Of a DNA stretch of 22,088 bases, positions 7,375-14,532 are shown piece after piece. Position 1 is the stretch's first letter; each line of letters begins with the position of its first letter. Under the pieces are notes generated by a model, which was not told the origin of the DNA, made no database searches, and saw nothing but the letters and a program-made list of their open reading frames with translations. Source of the stretch: Chthoniobacterales bacterium (GTDB lineage Bacteria > Verrucomicrobiota > Verrucomicrobiia > Chthoniobacterales > UBA10450); contig JACCXL010000258.1 in NCBI GenBank assembly GCA_013697015.1, forward strand, positions 1 through 22,088, read 5' to 3'. The position numbers and the translations under genes were made by a program.

Positions 7375-8322
7375 TTAGCGGCGCCATTGGCGCCGTGGCG
7401 GCGGGGCGGCGTAAGCCTGCGGCGCGATCTCGTGAGCAGTGCGGAAATGCACCTTCGCTATCTCGCGTAAGATCGAGGGGCCGTGAGTCGTCACAAGCTC
7501 TTTGGCAATTTCTTTGATCGGACCAGACACCCCCCGGCCAAGCCGAACCCCGAGCTGCTTGCTACGCTTTTCCAGCCAATCAATGAAGATCTCGCGCGCC
7601 AGGATCGATGCCGCGGCGACGGCCAGATCGGACTCCGCCTTCGTGCGCTGTTCCAGCCTGATGCCCTGCCCCTTCTGCAGGAGCGACCTTTCAATGACGC
7701 GTGCATCGGCGAATTTATCGGAAAGCGCCCGCGGGCAATCGGGCCGCCTAGCGAGAAGGTTCTCAATCACTCGTGCATGCCCCCAGCCTAGAAGGCTATT
7801 CAAGTTTCCAAATTTTTCGTAGAGCTCGTTGTACTTCGCCGGCCCGATGGCGACGGCGTCGCTGATCGCGCCGTGTGTTTTGCGAATCGTGTGAGCTAGC
7901 TTTCGAATCCGCGCGTCTGATCCGATGCGCTTGCTGTCCTGAATGCCCGCGTCCAGAAACTTCCGCGCGATTCCGCGATCGACATAAACTCCGGCGATCA
8001 CGAGCGGACCGAAAAAGTCGCCTTTACCGCTTTCATCGATCCCGAAGTGTGACTCGAACATCTCCGGCGCATGAATCTCTTCATATCCGAGTTTGGCCAC
8101 GCCCAGAATCTTTGGCTCCAGTTCGAACTGCACGAACTCCTCGATTCCTTTCCCCTGGAGCAGCAGCTTGGGCCCTTTCTCGTAAACAGCGACACTGAGC
8201 TTATTCTTCTGCGCAAAGAATACCGTGTAAGGTTTCGCGGAAAAGGTGAACCCCAGCGTCTCGAGCAGCGCACGAAGTCGCGTCGTCTGATCGAGGGAGA
8301 GCGGTGAAGTGTAGACGTTCAC
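7375..8322 (-). CDS. rnhC: Ribonuclease HIII
   Basis: 315 residues from a GTG start. The N-terminal ~85 residues form the TBP-like substrate-binding domain (DUF3378) that separates RNase HIII from HII. The catalytic domain opens with GIDESGKGDFFGP at 94-106 (Asp96, Glu97) and continues with DSKRIG at 129-134, SDKFAD near Asp202 and the ESDLAVAAASILAR motif from 230. The enzyme cuts RNA in RNA-DNA hybrids, such as primers and R-loops, in the cytoplasm. A short Pro/Arg-rich tail (PPPRRQWRR) ends it. It is transcribed divergently from mutY with only 23 bp between start codons, so the two promoters must lie partly inside the neighbouring gene. The two downstream genes probably share its transcript. 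Confidence 0.95.
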   Translation of the reverse strand: MNVYTSPLSLDQTTRLRALLETLGFTFSAKPYTVFFAQKNKLSVAVYEKGPKLLLQGKGIEEFVQFELEPKILGVAKLGYEEIHAPEMFESHFGIDESGKGDFFGPLVIAGVYVDRGIARKFLDAGIQDSKRIGSDARIRKLAHTIRKTHGAISDAVAIGPAKYNELYEKFGNLNSLLGWGHARVIENLLARRPDCPRALSDKFADARVIERSLLQKGQGIRLEQRTKAESDLAVAAASILAREIFIDWLEKRSKQLGVRLGRGVSGPIKEIAKELVTTHGPSILREIAKVHFRTAHEIAPQAYAAPPPRRQWRR

Positions 8323-8345
8323 GTTCGCGCAGTTATTACTGCGTC

Positions 8346-9425
8346 ATGCCCGTCGAAGCGAAACACTTCTCCGCGAAGTCCGGGCCTGCCGCCACGCGAT
8401 CAGACGCGGCAGAGTTTCGCGCCGCACTGCGGCGATGGTTTCGTGCGCACGGACGCGATCTGCCCTGGCGGAAAACAACCGACCCATACGCAATCCTCGT
8501 TTCCGAGTTCATGCTGCAACAGACGCAGGTCGCGACCGTGCTCCCTTATTATAGTGAGTGGATCCGGCGTTTCCCCGATTTCGCCTCGCTCGCGGCAGCG
8601 ACGGAATCCGAGGTGCTTCATGCGTGGCAGGGCCTGGGCTACTATGCGCGCGCGCGAAATCTGCACGCCGCCGCGAAAGCGGTCGTGCATCAGCACGGCG
8701 GCAAATTGCCCCGGAACGCGCACGCCATTCGGCAGCTGCCCGGAGTCGGCCGTTACACCGCCAATGCCATTGCCGCCTTCGCCTTCGGCGATTCTGCTCC
8801 CATCGTCGAGGCGAACATCTCCCGCCTCCTCGCGCGCCTCATCAACCTGCGGGAGCCTATCGACACCGTTGCGGGACAGGCGGCGCTTTGGGAAACAGCG
8901 GCCTCCCTGCTCCCTTCCCGCGACGCGGCGGCGCACAACTCGGCCTTGATGGATCTCGGAGCGACCGTCTGCATCTCGCGTCGTCCGCGCTGTCCAACTT
9001 GTCCGGTGCAAAAGTTTTGCCAAGCCGCCGATCCCGCCGCGCTTCCAATCAAGAAAGCGAGACTCGGGTTGAAGCTGCTGACCGAAGCGCATGCGTTCCG
9101 CCGCCGTAAGGAGAGCGTTCTCCTGGAAAAATCGGAGAACCGCTGGCGCGGAATGTGGATCCTGCCGCGCCTCGCGCAAGCGCCCGGGAGACAACCGTTT
9201 TACCGCTCCAGTTTTCCGTTCACCAATCACCGCATCACGCTCAACATTTTTGCCTGCGCGGAAGATCCGGGACCGCCGGCCGAGCGGCAGCGTTGGTTTA
9301 GCCTGACCGCGCTCGAATCGCTCCCGATGCCATCGCCGCATCGGCGCGCCTTGCGGCAGATGCTGGCAGCGGAAGAGGCGCACAGTTTTGCGAAACAACG
9401 GCCGCACCCTAGCTTGATTCGATGA
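8346..9425 (+). CDS. mutY: A/G-specific adenine DNA glycosylase MutY
   Basis: 359 residues from the ATG at 8346; an upstream in-frame ATG at 8304 would run into rnhC and adds unlike sequence. MutY removes adenine mispaired with 8-oxoguanine. Visible: SEFMLQQTQV with the general acid Glu54, the helix-hairpin-helix LPGVGRYTANAIAAFAFG at 131-148, the [4Fe-4S] cluster cysteines 209, 216, 219 and 225 in the C-x6-C-x2-C-x5-C spacing, and a NUDIX-like C-terminal domain for 8-oxoG recognition from about 250 (RRRKESVLLEK, WRGMWILPR). Odd point: where E. coli has LDGN with catalytic Asp138, this protein has VEAN, Glu155 instead of Asp. The stop overlaps the trpB start as ATGA. Confidence 0.93.
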   Translation: MPVEAKHFSAKSGPAATRSDAAEFRAALRRWFRAHGRDLPWRKTTDPYAILVSEFMLQQTQVATVLPYYSEWIRRFPDFASLAAATESEVLHAWQGLGYYARARNLHAAAKAVVHQHGGKLPRNAHAIRQLPGVGRYTANAIAAFAFGDSAPIVEANISRLLARLINLREPIDTVAGQAALWETAASLLPSRDAAAHNSALMDLGATVCISRRPRCPTCPVQKFCQAADPAALPIKKARLGLKLLTEAHAFRRRKESVLLEKSENRWRGMWILPRLAQAPGRQPFYRSSFPFTNHRITLNIFACAEDPGPPAERQRWFSLTALESLPMPSPHRRALRQMLAAEEAHSFAKQRPHPSLIR

Positions 9426-10615
9426 GACAACCGGAACTGGTTCCCGATGCGCGCGGTCATTTCGGCCCATACGGAGGGATGTTCGTGCCGGAGACCCTGA
9501 TGTCGGCGCTGCACGATCTCGCCGCTGAATACGAACGCGCGAAACACGATTCCGAGTTTCAGGAAGAGCTCGCGGGCTTGTTGCGCGATTTCGCCGGGCG
9601 GCCCACCCCGCTCTATCTCGCCGTTCGTCTCACTAATCATCTGGCTGGCGCGAAGATTTACCTGAAACGCGAAGACTTGCTGCACACCGGCGCGCACAAG
9701 ATCAATAATGCGCTCGGTCAGATTCTGCTCGCGCGGCGCATGGGAAAACACCGCATCATTGCAGAGACGGGCGCCGGCCAGCACGGAGTTGCAACTGCCA
9801 CGGTGGCGGCGCGCTTCGGATGCGAATGCGTGATTTACATGGGAGCGACGGACATGGAGCGGCAGGCGCTAAACGTGGCGCGGATGCGGTTTCTCGGCGC
9901 GAAGGTCATTCCGGTCACGGCTGGGCAGGCGACGTTAAAAGAGGCGATCAATGAAGCGATGCGGGACTGGGTCACGCACGTTCGAACCACCCATTATATC
10001 CTAGGATCGGCGCTTGGATCGCACCCATACCCGATGATGGTGCGAGATTTCCATCGCGTCATCGGAGTGGAGGCGCGGCGGCAGATTCTCGAACGCGAAG
10101 AGCGATTGCCAGATCTTCTCGTTGCCTGTGTCGGCGGCGGGAGCAATGCGATCGGGCTGTTCCATCCGTTTTTAGATGATCTCTCCGTTCGGATGATCGG
10201 CGTGGAAGCCGGCGGCGAAGGCATTAGCAGCGGCAGGCATGCCGCCCGCTTTCAAGGCGGCCGGCTCGGTGTCCTCCAAGGCACGAAAACTTTTCTGCTC
10301 GCGAACGAGGACGGCCAGATCGAGCTGACGCATTCAGTCTCCGCCGGTTTGGATTACGCGGCGATCGGGCCCGAACACAGTTATCTGCGCGATTGCGGAA
10401 GGGTAACATACGACTATGCCACCGACGATGAAGCGCTCGCCGCTTTTCGTTTGCTCGCCGAAATCGAAGGCATCATCCCGGCGCTCGAGACCGCGCATGC
10501 GATCGCGCACGTGACTAAAATCGCGCCCAAAATGTCTCGCGAGGAGATGATCATCGTCAGTTGCTCAGGGCGCGGCGACAAAGATGTTGCCCAGGCAGCG
10601 CAGCGTTTGTTGTAG
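9422..10615 (+). CDS. trpB: Tryptophan synthase beta chain
   Basis: 397 residues, the usual TrpB length. It condenses indole with L-serine using pyridoxal phosphate. Visible: the N-terminal GPYGGMFVPETLM, the PLP-lysine motif HTGAHKINN (Lys93), AETGAGQHGVATA with the catalytic Glu, the phosphate-binding GGGSNAIG and the GEGISSGRHAA loop. It is of the normal TrpB1 class that pairs with TrpA. Unusually, trpA does not follow: the next gene is yicC 117 bp later, and the gene upstream is mutY, overlapping by four bases. TrpA must therefore be encoded elsewhere. No leader peptide or attenuator is seen, as expected for a gene coupled to mutY. Confidence 0.96.
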   Translation: MRQPELVPDARGHFGPYGGMFVPETLMSALHDLAAEYERAKHDSEFQEELAGLLRDFAGRPTPLYLAVRLTNHLAGAKIYLKREDLLHTGAHKINNALGQILLARRMGKHRIIAETGAGQHGVATATVAARFGCECVIYMGATDMERQALNVARMRFLGAKVIPVTAGQATLKEAINEAMRDWVTHVRTTHYILGSALGSHPYPMMVRDFHRVIGVEARRQILEREERLPDLLVACVGGGSNAIGLFHPFLDDLSVRMIGVEAGGEGISSGRHAARFQGGRLGVLQGTKTFLLANEDGQIELTHSVSAGLDYAAIGPEHSYLRDCGRVTYDYATDDEALAAFRLLAEIEGIIPALETAHAIAHVTKIAPKMSREEMIIVSCSGRGDKDVAQAAQRLL

Positions 10616-10628
10616 CCGACGCGTCGTT

Positions 10629-10664
10629 CTTCTCGCGTAAATCTTCTCGCGCTCGCTTCTCGCG
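10629..10664 (+). repeat. Three direct copies of CTTCTCGCG in the trpB-yicC gap
   Basis: Identical 9-mers begin at 10629, 10643 and 10656 (spacings 14 and 13), filling the first half of the 117-bp gap between trpB and yicC. Near-helical-turn spacing would suit a protein binding several sites, but a recent short duplication of GC-rich sequence is also possible. The rest of the gap (10665-10732) is pyrimidine-rich with no terminator or convincing promoter. Confidence 0.45.
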
Positions 10665-10732
10665 AATTCGGAGCCCATTTCCCCTTCGGTTTCTATTTGT
10701 TATTTCCGGACTGCTTTCCGAAGCTAGCTCGC

Positions 10733-11608
10733 GTGAGAAGCATGACCGGGTATGGCCGCGGAGAAGCCGCTCTCGATGGGACCAAATTTTTGGTCGAGCT
10801 CAACTGTGTGAACCGCAAACAAAGCGACGTTGTTATCAACTTGCCGCGCGATCTCGCCGCGCTGGAGCCGCGAGTGCGTCAGGCCATTAACGAAAAGATT
10901 TCGCGCGGCCGCACCAATGCCACCGTGACCTGCGGCCACAAACCGAATAGCGTCCGCAAACTGTCGCTCGATACCGCCCTTGCCCGTTCCTATCACGACG
11001 CGATGCGCGCACTGCAAAAGGAATTGAGCGCGCCGGGCGAGATCACTATCGGCACGGTGTTGCAGGCGCCCGGCGTGTTGCGCATGACGGAGGAGTCAAC
11101 GGCGCCTGAAGAAGCGTGGCCCGCGATTGAGACAGCGCTGCATGCCGCGCTTGGCGAATTGCTCCAAATGAGCGGGCGGGAAGGCAGACATCTGGCGAAG
11201 GATCTCTTGGCGCGGCTCAAATTCATCCGGCAGGAAATCAAGTCGGCGCGCGCACTCTACCCCGCGGTGGTGACGAAATATCGCGCCGCTTTGATCGAGC
11301 GGATTGCGAAAGCGGATGTGGAAATCAAAGCCAATGATGAGCGACTGCTCAAGGAAATCGCGCTTTTCGCGGACCGCGCCGACATCTCCGAAGAACTGAC
11401 GCGCCTGCAAAGTCACCTGGCGCAATTCGCGCATCATCTGCGGTCGAATGAGCCGGTCGGGCGAACGCTTGAGTTCATTACGCAGGAGATCTTTCGCGAA
11501 CTCAACACGCTTGGCGCGAAGGCAAACGATGCGGTGATTTCGCAGCATGTGGTCGCGTCCAAAGCGGAGCTCGAGCGAATCCGCGAACAGATTCAAAACC
11601 TTGAGTAA
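10733..11608 (+). CDS. yicC: YicC-family protein (endoribonuclease)
   Basis: The conserved N-terminus RSMTGYGRGEA is reached from a GTG at 10733 (chosen, 291 residues) or an ATG at 10742; an in-frame ATG at 10697 adds unlike residues. The N-terminal YicC domain covers about 1-155. The C-terminal DUF1732 part shows RADISEELTRLQSHLAQF, GRTLEFITQEIFRELNTLGAKAND and the end helix AELERIREQIQNLE, all family hallmarks. YicC proteins are cytoplasmic ring-shaped ribonucleases linked to small-RNA turnover and stationary-phase growth. The next gene, gmk, overlaps its 3' end, the classic yicC-gmk order. Confidence 0.93.
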   Translation: MRSMTGYGRGEAALDGTKFLVELNCVNRKQSDVVINLPRDLAALEPRVRQAINEKISRGRTNATVTCGHKPNSVRKLSLDTALARSYHDAMRALQKELSAPGEITIGTVLQAPGVLRMTEESTAPEEAWPAIETALHAALGELLQMSGREGRHLAKDLLARLKFIRQEIKSARALYPAVVTKYRAALIERIAKADVEIKANDERLLKEIALFADRADISEELTRLQSHLAQFAHHLRSNEPVGRTLEFITQEIFRELNTLGAKANDAVISQHVVASKAELERIREQIQNLE

Positions 11609-12224
11609 CCAGTTTGGCCGCTCCGGAATTTTGTTTGTGGTCTCAGCACCGTCCGGGGCCGGGAAGACGACGCTCTGCGATGCGTTGCGGCAAACGCCGG
11701 ATTTCGTTTACTCGGTCTCGTGCACGACGCGTCCTCCGCGCTCGAATGAGATCGAAGGCGAGGACTATTACTTCGTGAGCGAGCAAGATTTTCTGGCGCG
11801 CGTGGCGGCGGGAGAGTTACTCGAACACGCTCAGGTGCACGAGCATCGCTACGGCACGTTGCGCACGCCGGTCGTGACCAATCTGCGTCGCGGCGTTGAT
11901 GTCTTGATTGACGTCGACACGCAAGGCGCCGCCGCCATCCGCGCCTTTGCGGACGAGTTTACTCGCGAGGCGCTCTGCGACGTCTTCATCATGCCGCCTG
12001 ATTTGGACGAGCTGCGACGACGGCTAATCAAGCGAGGCACGGAAACGGGCGAACAGATCGAGCTGCGACTGGTCAACGCTGCACGCGAGATGCAGTTGTG
12101 GCGCGATTATCGCTACACGATTATCAGCAAATCAATGGAAGAAGATCTGCAGAAATTCCGGCACATCATGGGCGCCGAACGTTACCTGAGCCGGCGCCTG
12201 GTCCAGAATTACGACGTTCCATGA
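11601..12224 (+). CDS. gmk: Guanylate kinase
   Basis: The open frame extends back to an ATG at 11547, but that would overlap yicC by 62 bases. A TTG at 11601 overlapping yicC by eight bases gives 207 residues, the normal Gmk length, starting just before the beta-strand of the nucleotide fold; this start is preferred but not certain. The P-loop is SAPSGAGKTT (15-24). GMP-binding residues follow in SCTTRPPRSNEIEGEDYYFV, then EHAQVHEHRYGT and VLIDVDTQGAAAIR. It converts GMP and ATP to GDP and ADP. The stop overlaps the coaC start as ATGA. rpoZ, which often follows gmk, is not here. Confidence 0.95.
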   Translation: MSNQFGRSGILFVVSAPSGAGKTTLCDALRQTPDFVYSVSCTTRPPRSNEIEGEDYYFVSEQDFLARVAAGELLEHAQVHEHRYGTLRTPVVTNLRRGVDVLIDVDTQGAAAIRAFADEFTREALCDVFIMPPDLDELRRRLIKRGTETGEQIELRLVNAAREMQLWRDYRYTIISKSMEEDLQKFRHIMGAERYLSRRLVQNYDVP

Positions 12225-12799
12225 GCGCATCCGCGGCCGCAAGAAGCAAGACCGTCATCCTCGGCGTAACCGGTTCGATCGCCGCCTACAAAGCGGCTGA
12301 GCTGGCGAGTCTTCTCGTGAAACAAGCGCACGAAGTGTTTGTCGTGATGACGACCGACGCGACGGAATTCATCACGCCGCTCACGCTCCAGACACTTTCG
12401 AAGAATCCCGTCACCACAAGTTTCTATGACGAAAAGGAGAACTGGCGTCCGGGTCATATTGCGCTCGCGGATCGCGCGAACCTTCTCGTCATCGCGCCGG
12501 CGACCGCGCACGTGATTGCGGAACTCGCGCACGGTCTTGCCGGTCATCCGCTCACGGCCATCGCGCTCGCCACGCGCGCACCAATTCTCCTCGCGCCAGC
12601 GATGAATGGAAAAATGTGGGAGCACGCCGCGACCCAGGACAATGTCGCAAAGCTAAAAGCGCGCGGCGTGGAATTCATCGGACCCGAGGAAGGAATGCTG
12701 GCCTGCGGATACGAAGGCATCGGGCGGCTTTGGAAAGTGGACGACATCGCTTTCCGCGCTGAGTTGCTTCTTTCGCAACACGACAAACGCATCGCGTGA
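12221..12799 (+). CDS. coaC: Phosphopantothenoylcysteine decarboxylase (separate CoaC)
   Basis: 192 residues from the ATG in the ATGA overlap with gmk. It is the flavin-dependent decarboxylase step of coenzyme A synthesis. Seen: GVTGSIAAYKAAEL at the FMN site, GHIALADRANLLVIAPAT with catalytic His79, the PAMNGKMW substrate motif at 126-133, and the ACGYEGIGR loop with Cys162, the proton donor. In most bacteria this domain is fused to CoaB in one Dfp/CoaBC protein; here it ends at 12799 with a true stop and coaB starts in another frame. An upstream in-frame ATG at 12098 lies inside gmk and is rejected. Confidence 0.94.
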   Translation: MSASAAARSKTVILGVTGSIAAYKAAELASLLVKQAHEVFVVMTTDATEFITPLTLQTLSKNPVTTSFYDEKENWRPGHIALADRANLLVIAPATAHVIAELAHGLAGHPLTAIALATRAPILLAPAMNGKMWEHAATQDNVAKLKARGVEFIGPEEGMLACGYEGIGRLWKVDDIAFRAELLLSQHDKRIA

Positions 12800-13449
12800 A
12801 GTTCGTCGTTACGGCCGGACCGACGCAGGAAGCGATTGATCCGGTGCGCTATCTGAGCAATCGCTCATCCGGCAAAATGGGATATGCGATCGCGGAAGCC
12901 GCGCTGGAGGCGAGCCATGACGTAACGTTAATCACGGGGCCGGTGCACATTCCGCCGCCAGAACGCGCGACGCTCATTCGAATCGTAAGCGCCGATGATC
13001 TCTTCGACGCGGTGCACACGGCGGTGAGGGAATGCGACGTTATCGTGATGTGCGCAGCGGTTGCGGACTACAGACCGGTGCGGGTGTCAGCGGTGAAACT
13101 GAAAAAAACAACGCATGACTTTTCGCTCGCGTTAACGCCTGCGCGCGATGTCCTCGCCTCCATCGCGCAAGGTCCCCGTGCTTATTACGTGGTCGGTTTC
13201 GCCGCCGAAACAAACGAGATCGCTGCCCATGCGCAGCAGAAACTCCGCGACAAAAATTGCGACATGATTGTGGCAAACGACGTCAGCCGGAATGACAGTG
13301 GAATGGAAAGTGCTCAGAATGCAGTCACGATTTTCACGCGCGACGGCCTCGTAAAAGGGATCGCGCGCGCGGACAAAAAAATGATCGCGCACGAACTCGT
13401 GAAAATAATTTCGGATGCGCGTGAAAAAAGTTTGACAAAAAAAACGTGA
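12796..13449 (+). CDS. coaB: Phosphopantothenate-cysteine ligase (separate CoaB)
   Basis: 217 residues beginning at a GTG that overlaps the coaC stop as GTGA. It joins phosphopantothenate and cysteine. Visible: VTAGPTQEAIDPVRYLSNRSSGKMG at the nucleotide site, AAVADYRP at 87-94 and KLKK from Lys101, matching the conserved lysine motif that completes acyl-transfer in CoaB, then VGFAAET and IVANDVS. Being split from CoaC but coupled by a four-base overlap suggests that the two chains assemble into a complex. The type of nucleotide (CTP or ATP) cannot be read safely. The 3' end contains a TTGACA that may serve the next gene. Confidence 0.94.
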   Translation: MKFVVTAGPTQEAIDPVRYLSNRSSGKMGYAIAEAALEASHDVTLITGPVHIPPPERATLIRIVSADDLFDAVHTAVRECDVIVMCAAVADYRPVRVSAVKLKKTTHDFSLALTPARDVLASIAQGPRAYYVVGFAAETNEIAAHAQQKLRDKNCDMIVANDVSRNDSGMESAQNAVTIFTRDGLVKGIARADKKMIAHELVKIISDAREKSLTKKT

Positions 13450-13460
13450 TGCTTAGTGAC
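13432..13460 (+). promoter_or_regulatory. Possible promoter for the lysine-rich protein gene
   Basis: A consensus TTGACA -35 at 13432-13437 lies in an A-rich stretch at the end of coaB. The hexamer 16-17 bases later (TAGTGA or AGTGAC) matches a -10 poorly, so the site is tentative. A separate promoter would fit the strong Shine-Dalgarno and own terminator of the small gene downstream. Confidence 0.3.
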
Positions 13461-13513
13461 TCGTGTCAGTGAAGTTATTCACAACTGTTCACACCCACCG
13501 CATCTGCGGATCG

Positions 13514-13523
13514 AAAGGGGGGA
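13514..13523 (+). promoter_or_regulatory. Strong Shine-Dalgarno for the lysine-rich protein
   Basis: AAAGGGGGGA ends 6-7 bases before the ATG at 13530. It is by far the strongest ribosome-binding site seen in a window where most starts have none, and it fixes the start of a 24-residue gene that would otherwise be missed. Confidence 0.75.
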
Positions 13524-13529
13524 TATCTC

Positions 13530-13604
13530 ATGGCGACGAAGAAAAAAGCGAAAAAGCCTGCCAAGAAAAAAGCAGCGTCTAAAAAATCCGGTAAGAAGCA
13601 CTAA
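13530..13604 (+). CDS. 24-residue lysine-rich histone-tail-like protein
   Basis: The ATG follows a strong Shine-Dalgarno and opens a 24-residue frame ending in TAA. Half of the residues are lysine (12 of 24) and the rest are mostly Ala, Pro, Ser and Thr: MATKKKAKKP at the start, SGKKH at the end. This composition is like eukaryotic histone H1 tails and bacterial H1-like proteins, and such a strongly basic peptide should bind DNA or RNA without a folded domain. Lys codons use both AAA and AAG. The gene has its own strong terminator 51 bp downstream and 80 bp of space upstream, so it is probably an abundant single-gene transcript. Binding to nucleic acid is inference; a ribosome-associated role is an alternative. 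It is too short for normal gene callers. Confidence 0.75.
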   Translation: MATKKKAKKPAKKKAASKKSGKKH

Positions 13605-13619
13605 CGCCGGTTCCCTCAC

Positions 13620-13642
13620 GGAAGAACGCAGTCCGTTCTTCC
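13620..13642 (+). other. Perfect 9-bp hairpin in the 3' UTR of the lysine-rich gene
   Basis: GGAAGAACG and CGTTCTTCC pair perfectly around the loop CAGTC, flanked by two copies of CCTCACG (13614-13620 and 13641-13647). It lies between the stop codon and the terminator and has no T-run, so it may protect the mRNA end or be part of a small 3' RNA. Confidence 0.45.
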
Positions 13643-13654
13643 TCACGCAACTTC

Positions 13655-13694
13655 AACCCGGGAGGAGAATTCATTTTCTCTTCCCGGTTTTTTT
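13655..13694 (+). terminator. Rho-independent terminator after the lysine-rich gene
   Basis: AACCCGGGAGGAGAA pairs with TTCTCTTCCCGGTT through about 14 base pairs with one bulged C and one G-T pair, a six-base loop (TTCATT), and then a run of seven T (13688-13694). It is the clearest intrinsic terminator in the window and separates this gene from the cluster beginning at 13786. Gap 13695-13785 shows no confident promoter. Confidence 0.88.
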
Positions 13695-13785
13695 ACGTCG
13701 AGCTAACACTGCCACCGCAGAAGCGCGCTCTGCACAGGAAAAAAATTTGGGCGCCGACCTCGAGCGATGTAGGTAAAGATCCACG

Positions 13786-14532
13786 ATGACCCACTACCTC
13801 GATGCCGCGGTGGAAGCGGCCCAGGCTGCCGGTCATCTGCTGCGTAAGAATTTTGAGCAACCGCTTCGTGTCAACGCCACCACCGCACACGACATCAAAC
13901 TCGAGCTGGACGTGCAGACGCAAAATTTGATCACCGAATCGCTTCTCAAGAAATTTCCGGAGCACGCACTTTATGGCGAAGAGGGAATCGTCGGCGACCA
14001 AGACAGCGAGCATCAATGGGTCGTCGATCCGCTCGATGGCACGGTCAATTATTTCTATGGCATTCCGCATTTCTGTGTCTCGATCGCGCTGCGCCTGAAC
14101 GGCGAAATCATCGTGGCGGTCATCTACGATCCGATGCGTGACGAACTCTGGACGGGTCAAAAAGGGGAGCGACCACGCTTGAATGGAAAGCCATTCCGGG
14201 TCAGCGAACGCGCCGATTTGGCCGAGGCCGTTGTGTCGGTGGGACTTTCTAAAACAGGCGTGACGATCGAAGCAGGCCTTCCGGTTTTACAGCAGATGGT
14301 GCATCGCGCGCGCAAATGCCGGCTCCTGGGCAGTGCAGCGCTCGACATGGCGTATGTGGCGTGCGGACGCTTCGATGCCTACGTCGAGCAGGGAATCAGT
14401 CTCTGGGACATCGCGGCCGGATGGCTCCTGGTGGAAACTGCCGGCGGCACGGTTGATTTGCGACCGCGCACTGACCTCAAAAATAAATACAGCATCATCG
14501 CCTCGAACGGCGTGTTGGATCTGAAACTCTAA
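13786..14532 (+). CDS. Inositol monophosphatase family protein (SuhB-like)
   Basis: 248 residues of the Mg-dependent IMPase fold. Metal ligands lie in YGEEG (Glu65/66), the DPLDGTVNY motif (Asp81, Asp84) and LWDIAAG (Asp208), all at normal spacing; a GG pair follows at 220-221. These enzymes hydrolyse sugar or nucleotide monophosphates: myo-inositol-1-phosphate, fructose-1,6-bisphosphate, 3'-phosphoadenosine or histidinol phosphate. Sequence alone does not choose. The DPLDGTVNY form fits the SuhB/IMPase branch better than CysQ. The stop and the next ATG share a base (TAATG), so ispF follows in the same transcript. Confidence 0.9.
   Translation: MTHYLDAAVEAAQAAGHLLRKNFEQPLRVNATTAHDIKLELDVQTQNLITESLLKKFPEHALYGEEGIVGDQDSEHQWVVDPLDGTVNYFYGIPHFCVSIALRLNGEIIVAVIYDPMRDELWTGQKGERPRLNGKPFRVSERADLAEAVVSVGLSKTGVTIEAGLPVLQQMVHRARKCRLLGSAALDMAYVACGRFDAYVEQGISLWDIAAGWLLVETAGGTVDLRPRTDLKNKYSIIASNGVLDLKL

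Noticed and set aside
8400..9470. Long minus-strand frame of 356 codons antisense to mutY
   Set aside because: Length comes from high GC and third-position bias; the plus-strand MutY has all family motifs, while the antisense product is low-complexity and Arg-rich.
12098..12220. N-terminal extension of coaC
   Set aside because: Lies wholly inside gmk in another frame; the ATGA overlap start gives the normal CoaC length.
13475..13493. Replication origin
   Set aside because: Only two imperfect DnaA-like boxes, no dnaA, dnaN or AT-rich unwinding region nearby.
13456..13776. A 106-codon plus frame over the coaB-phosphatase gap
   Set aside because: It runs through the hairpin and terminator and overlaps the well-supported lysine-rich gene in another frame.
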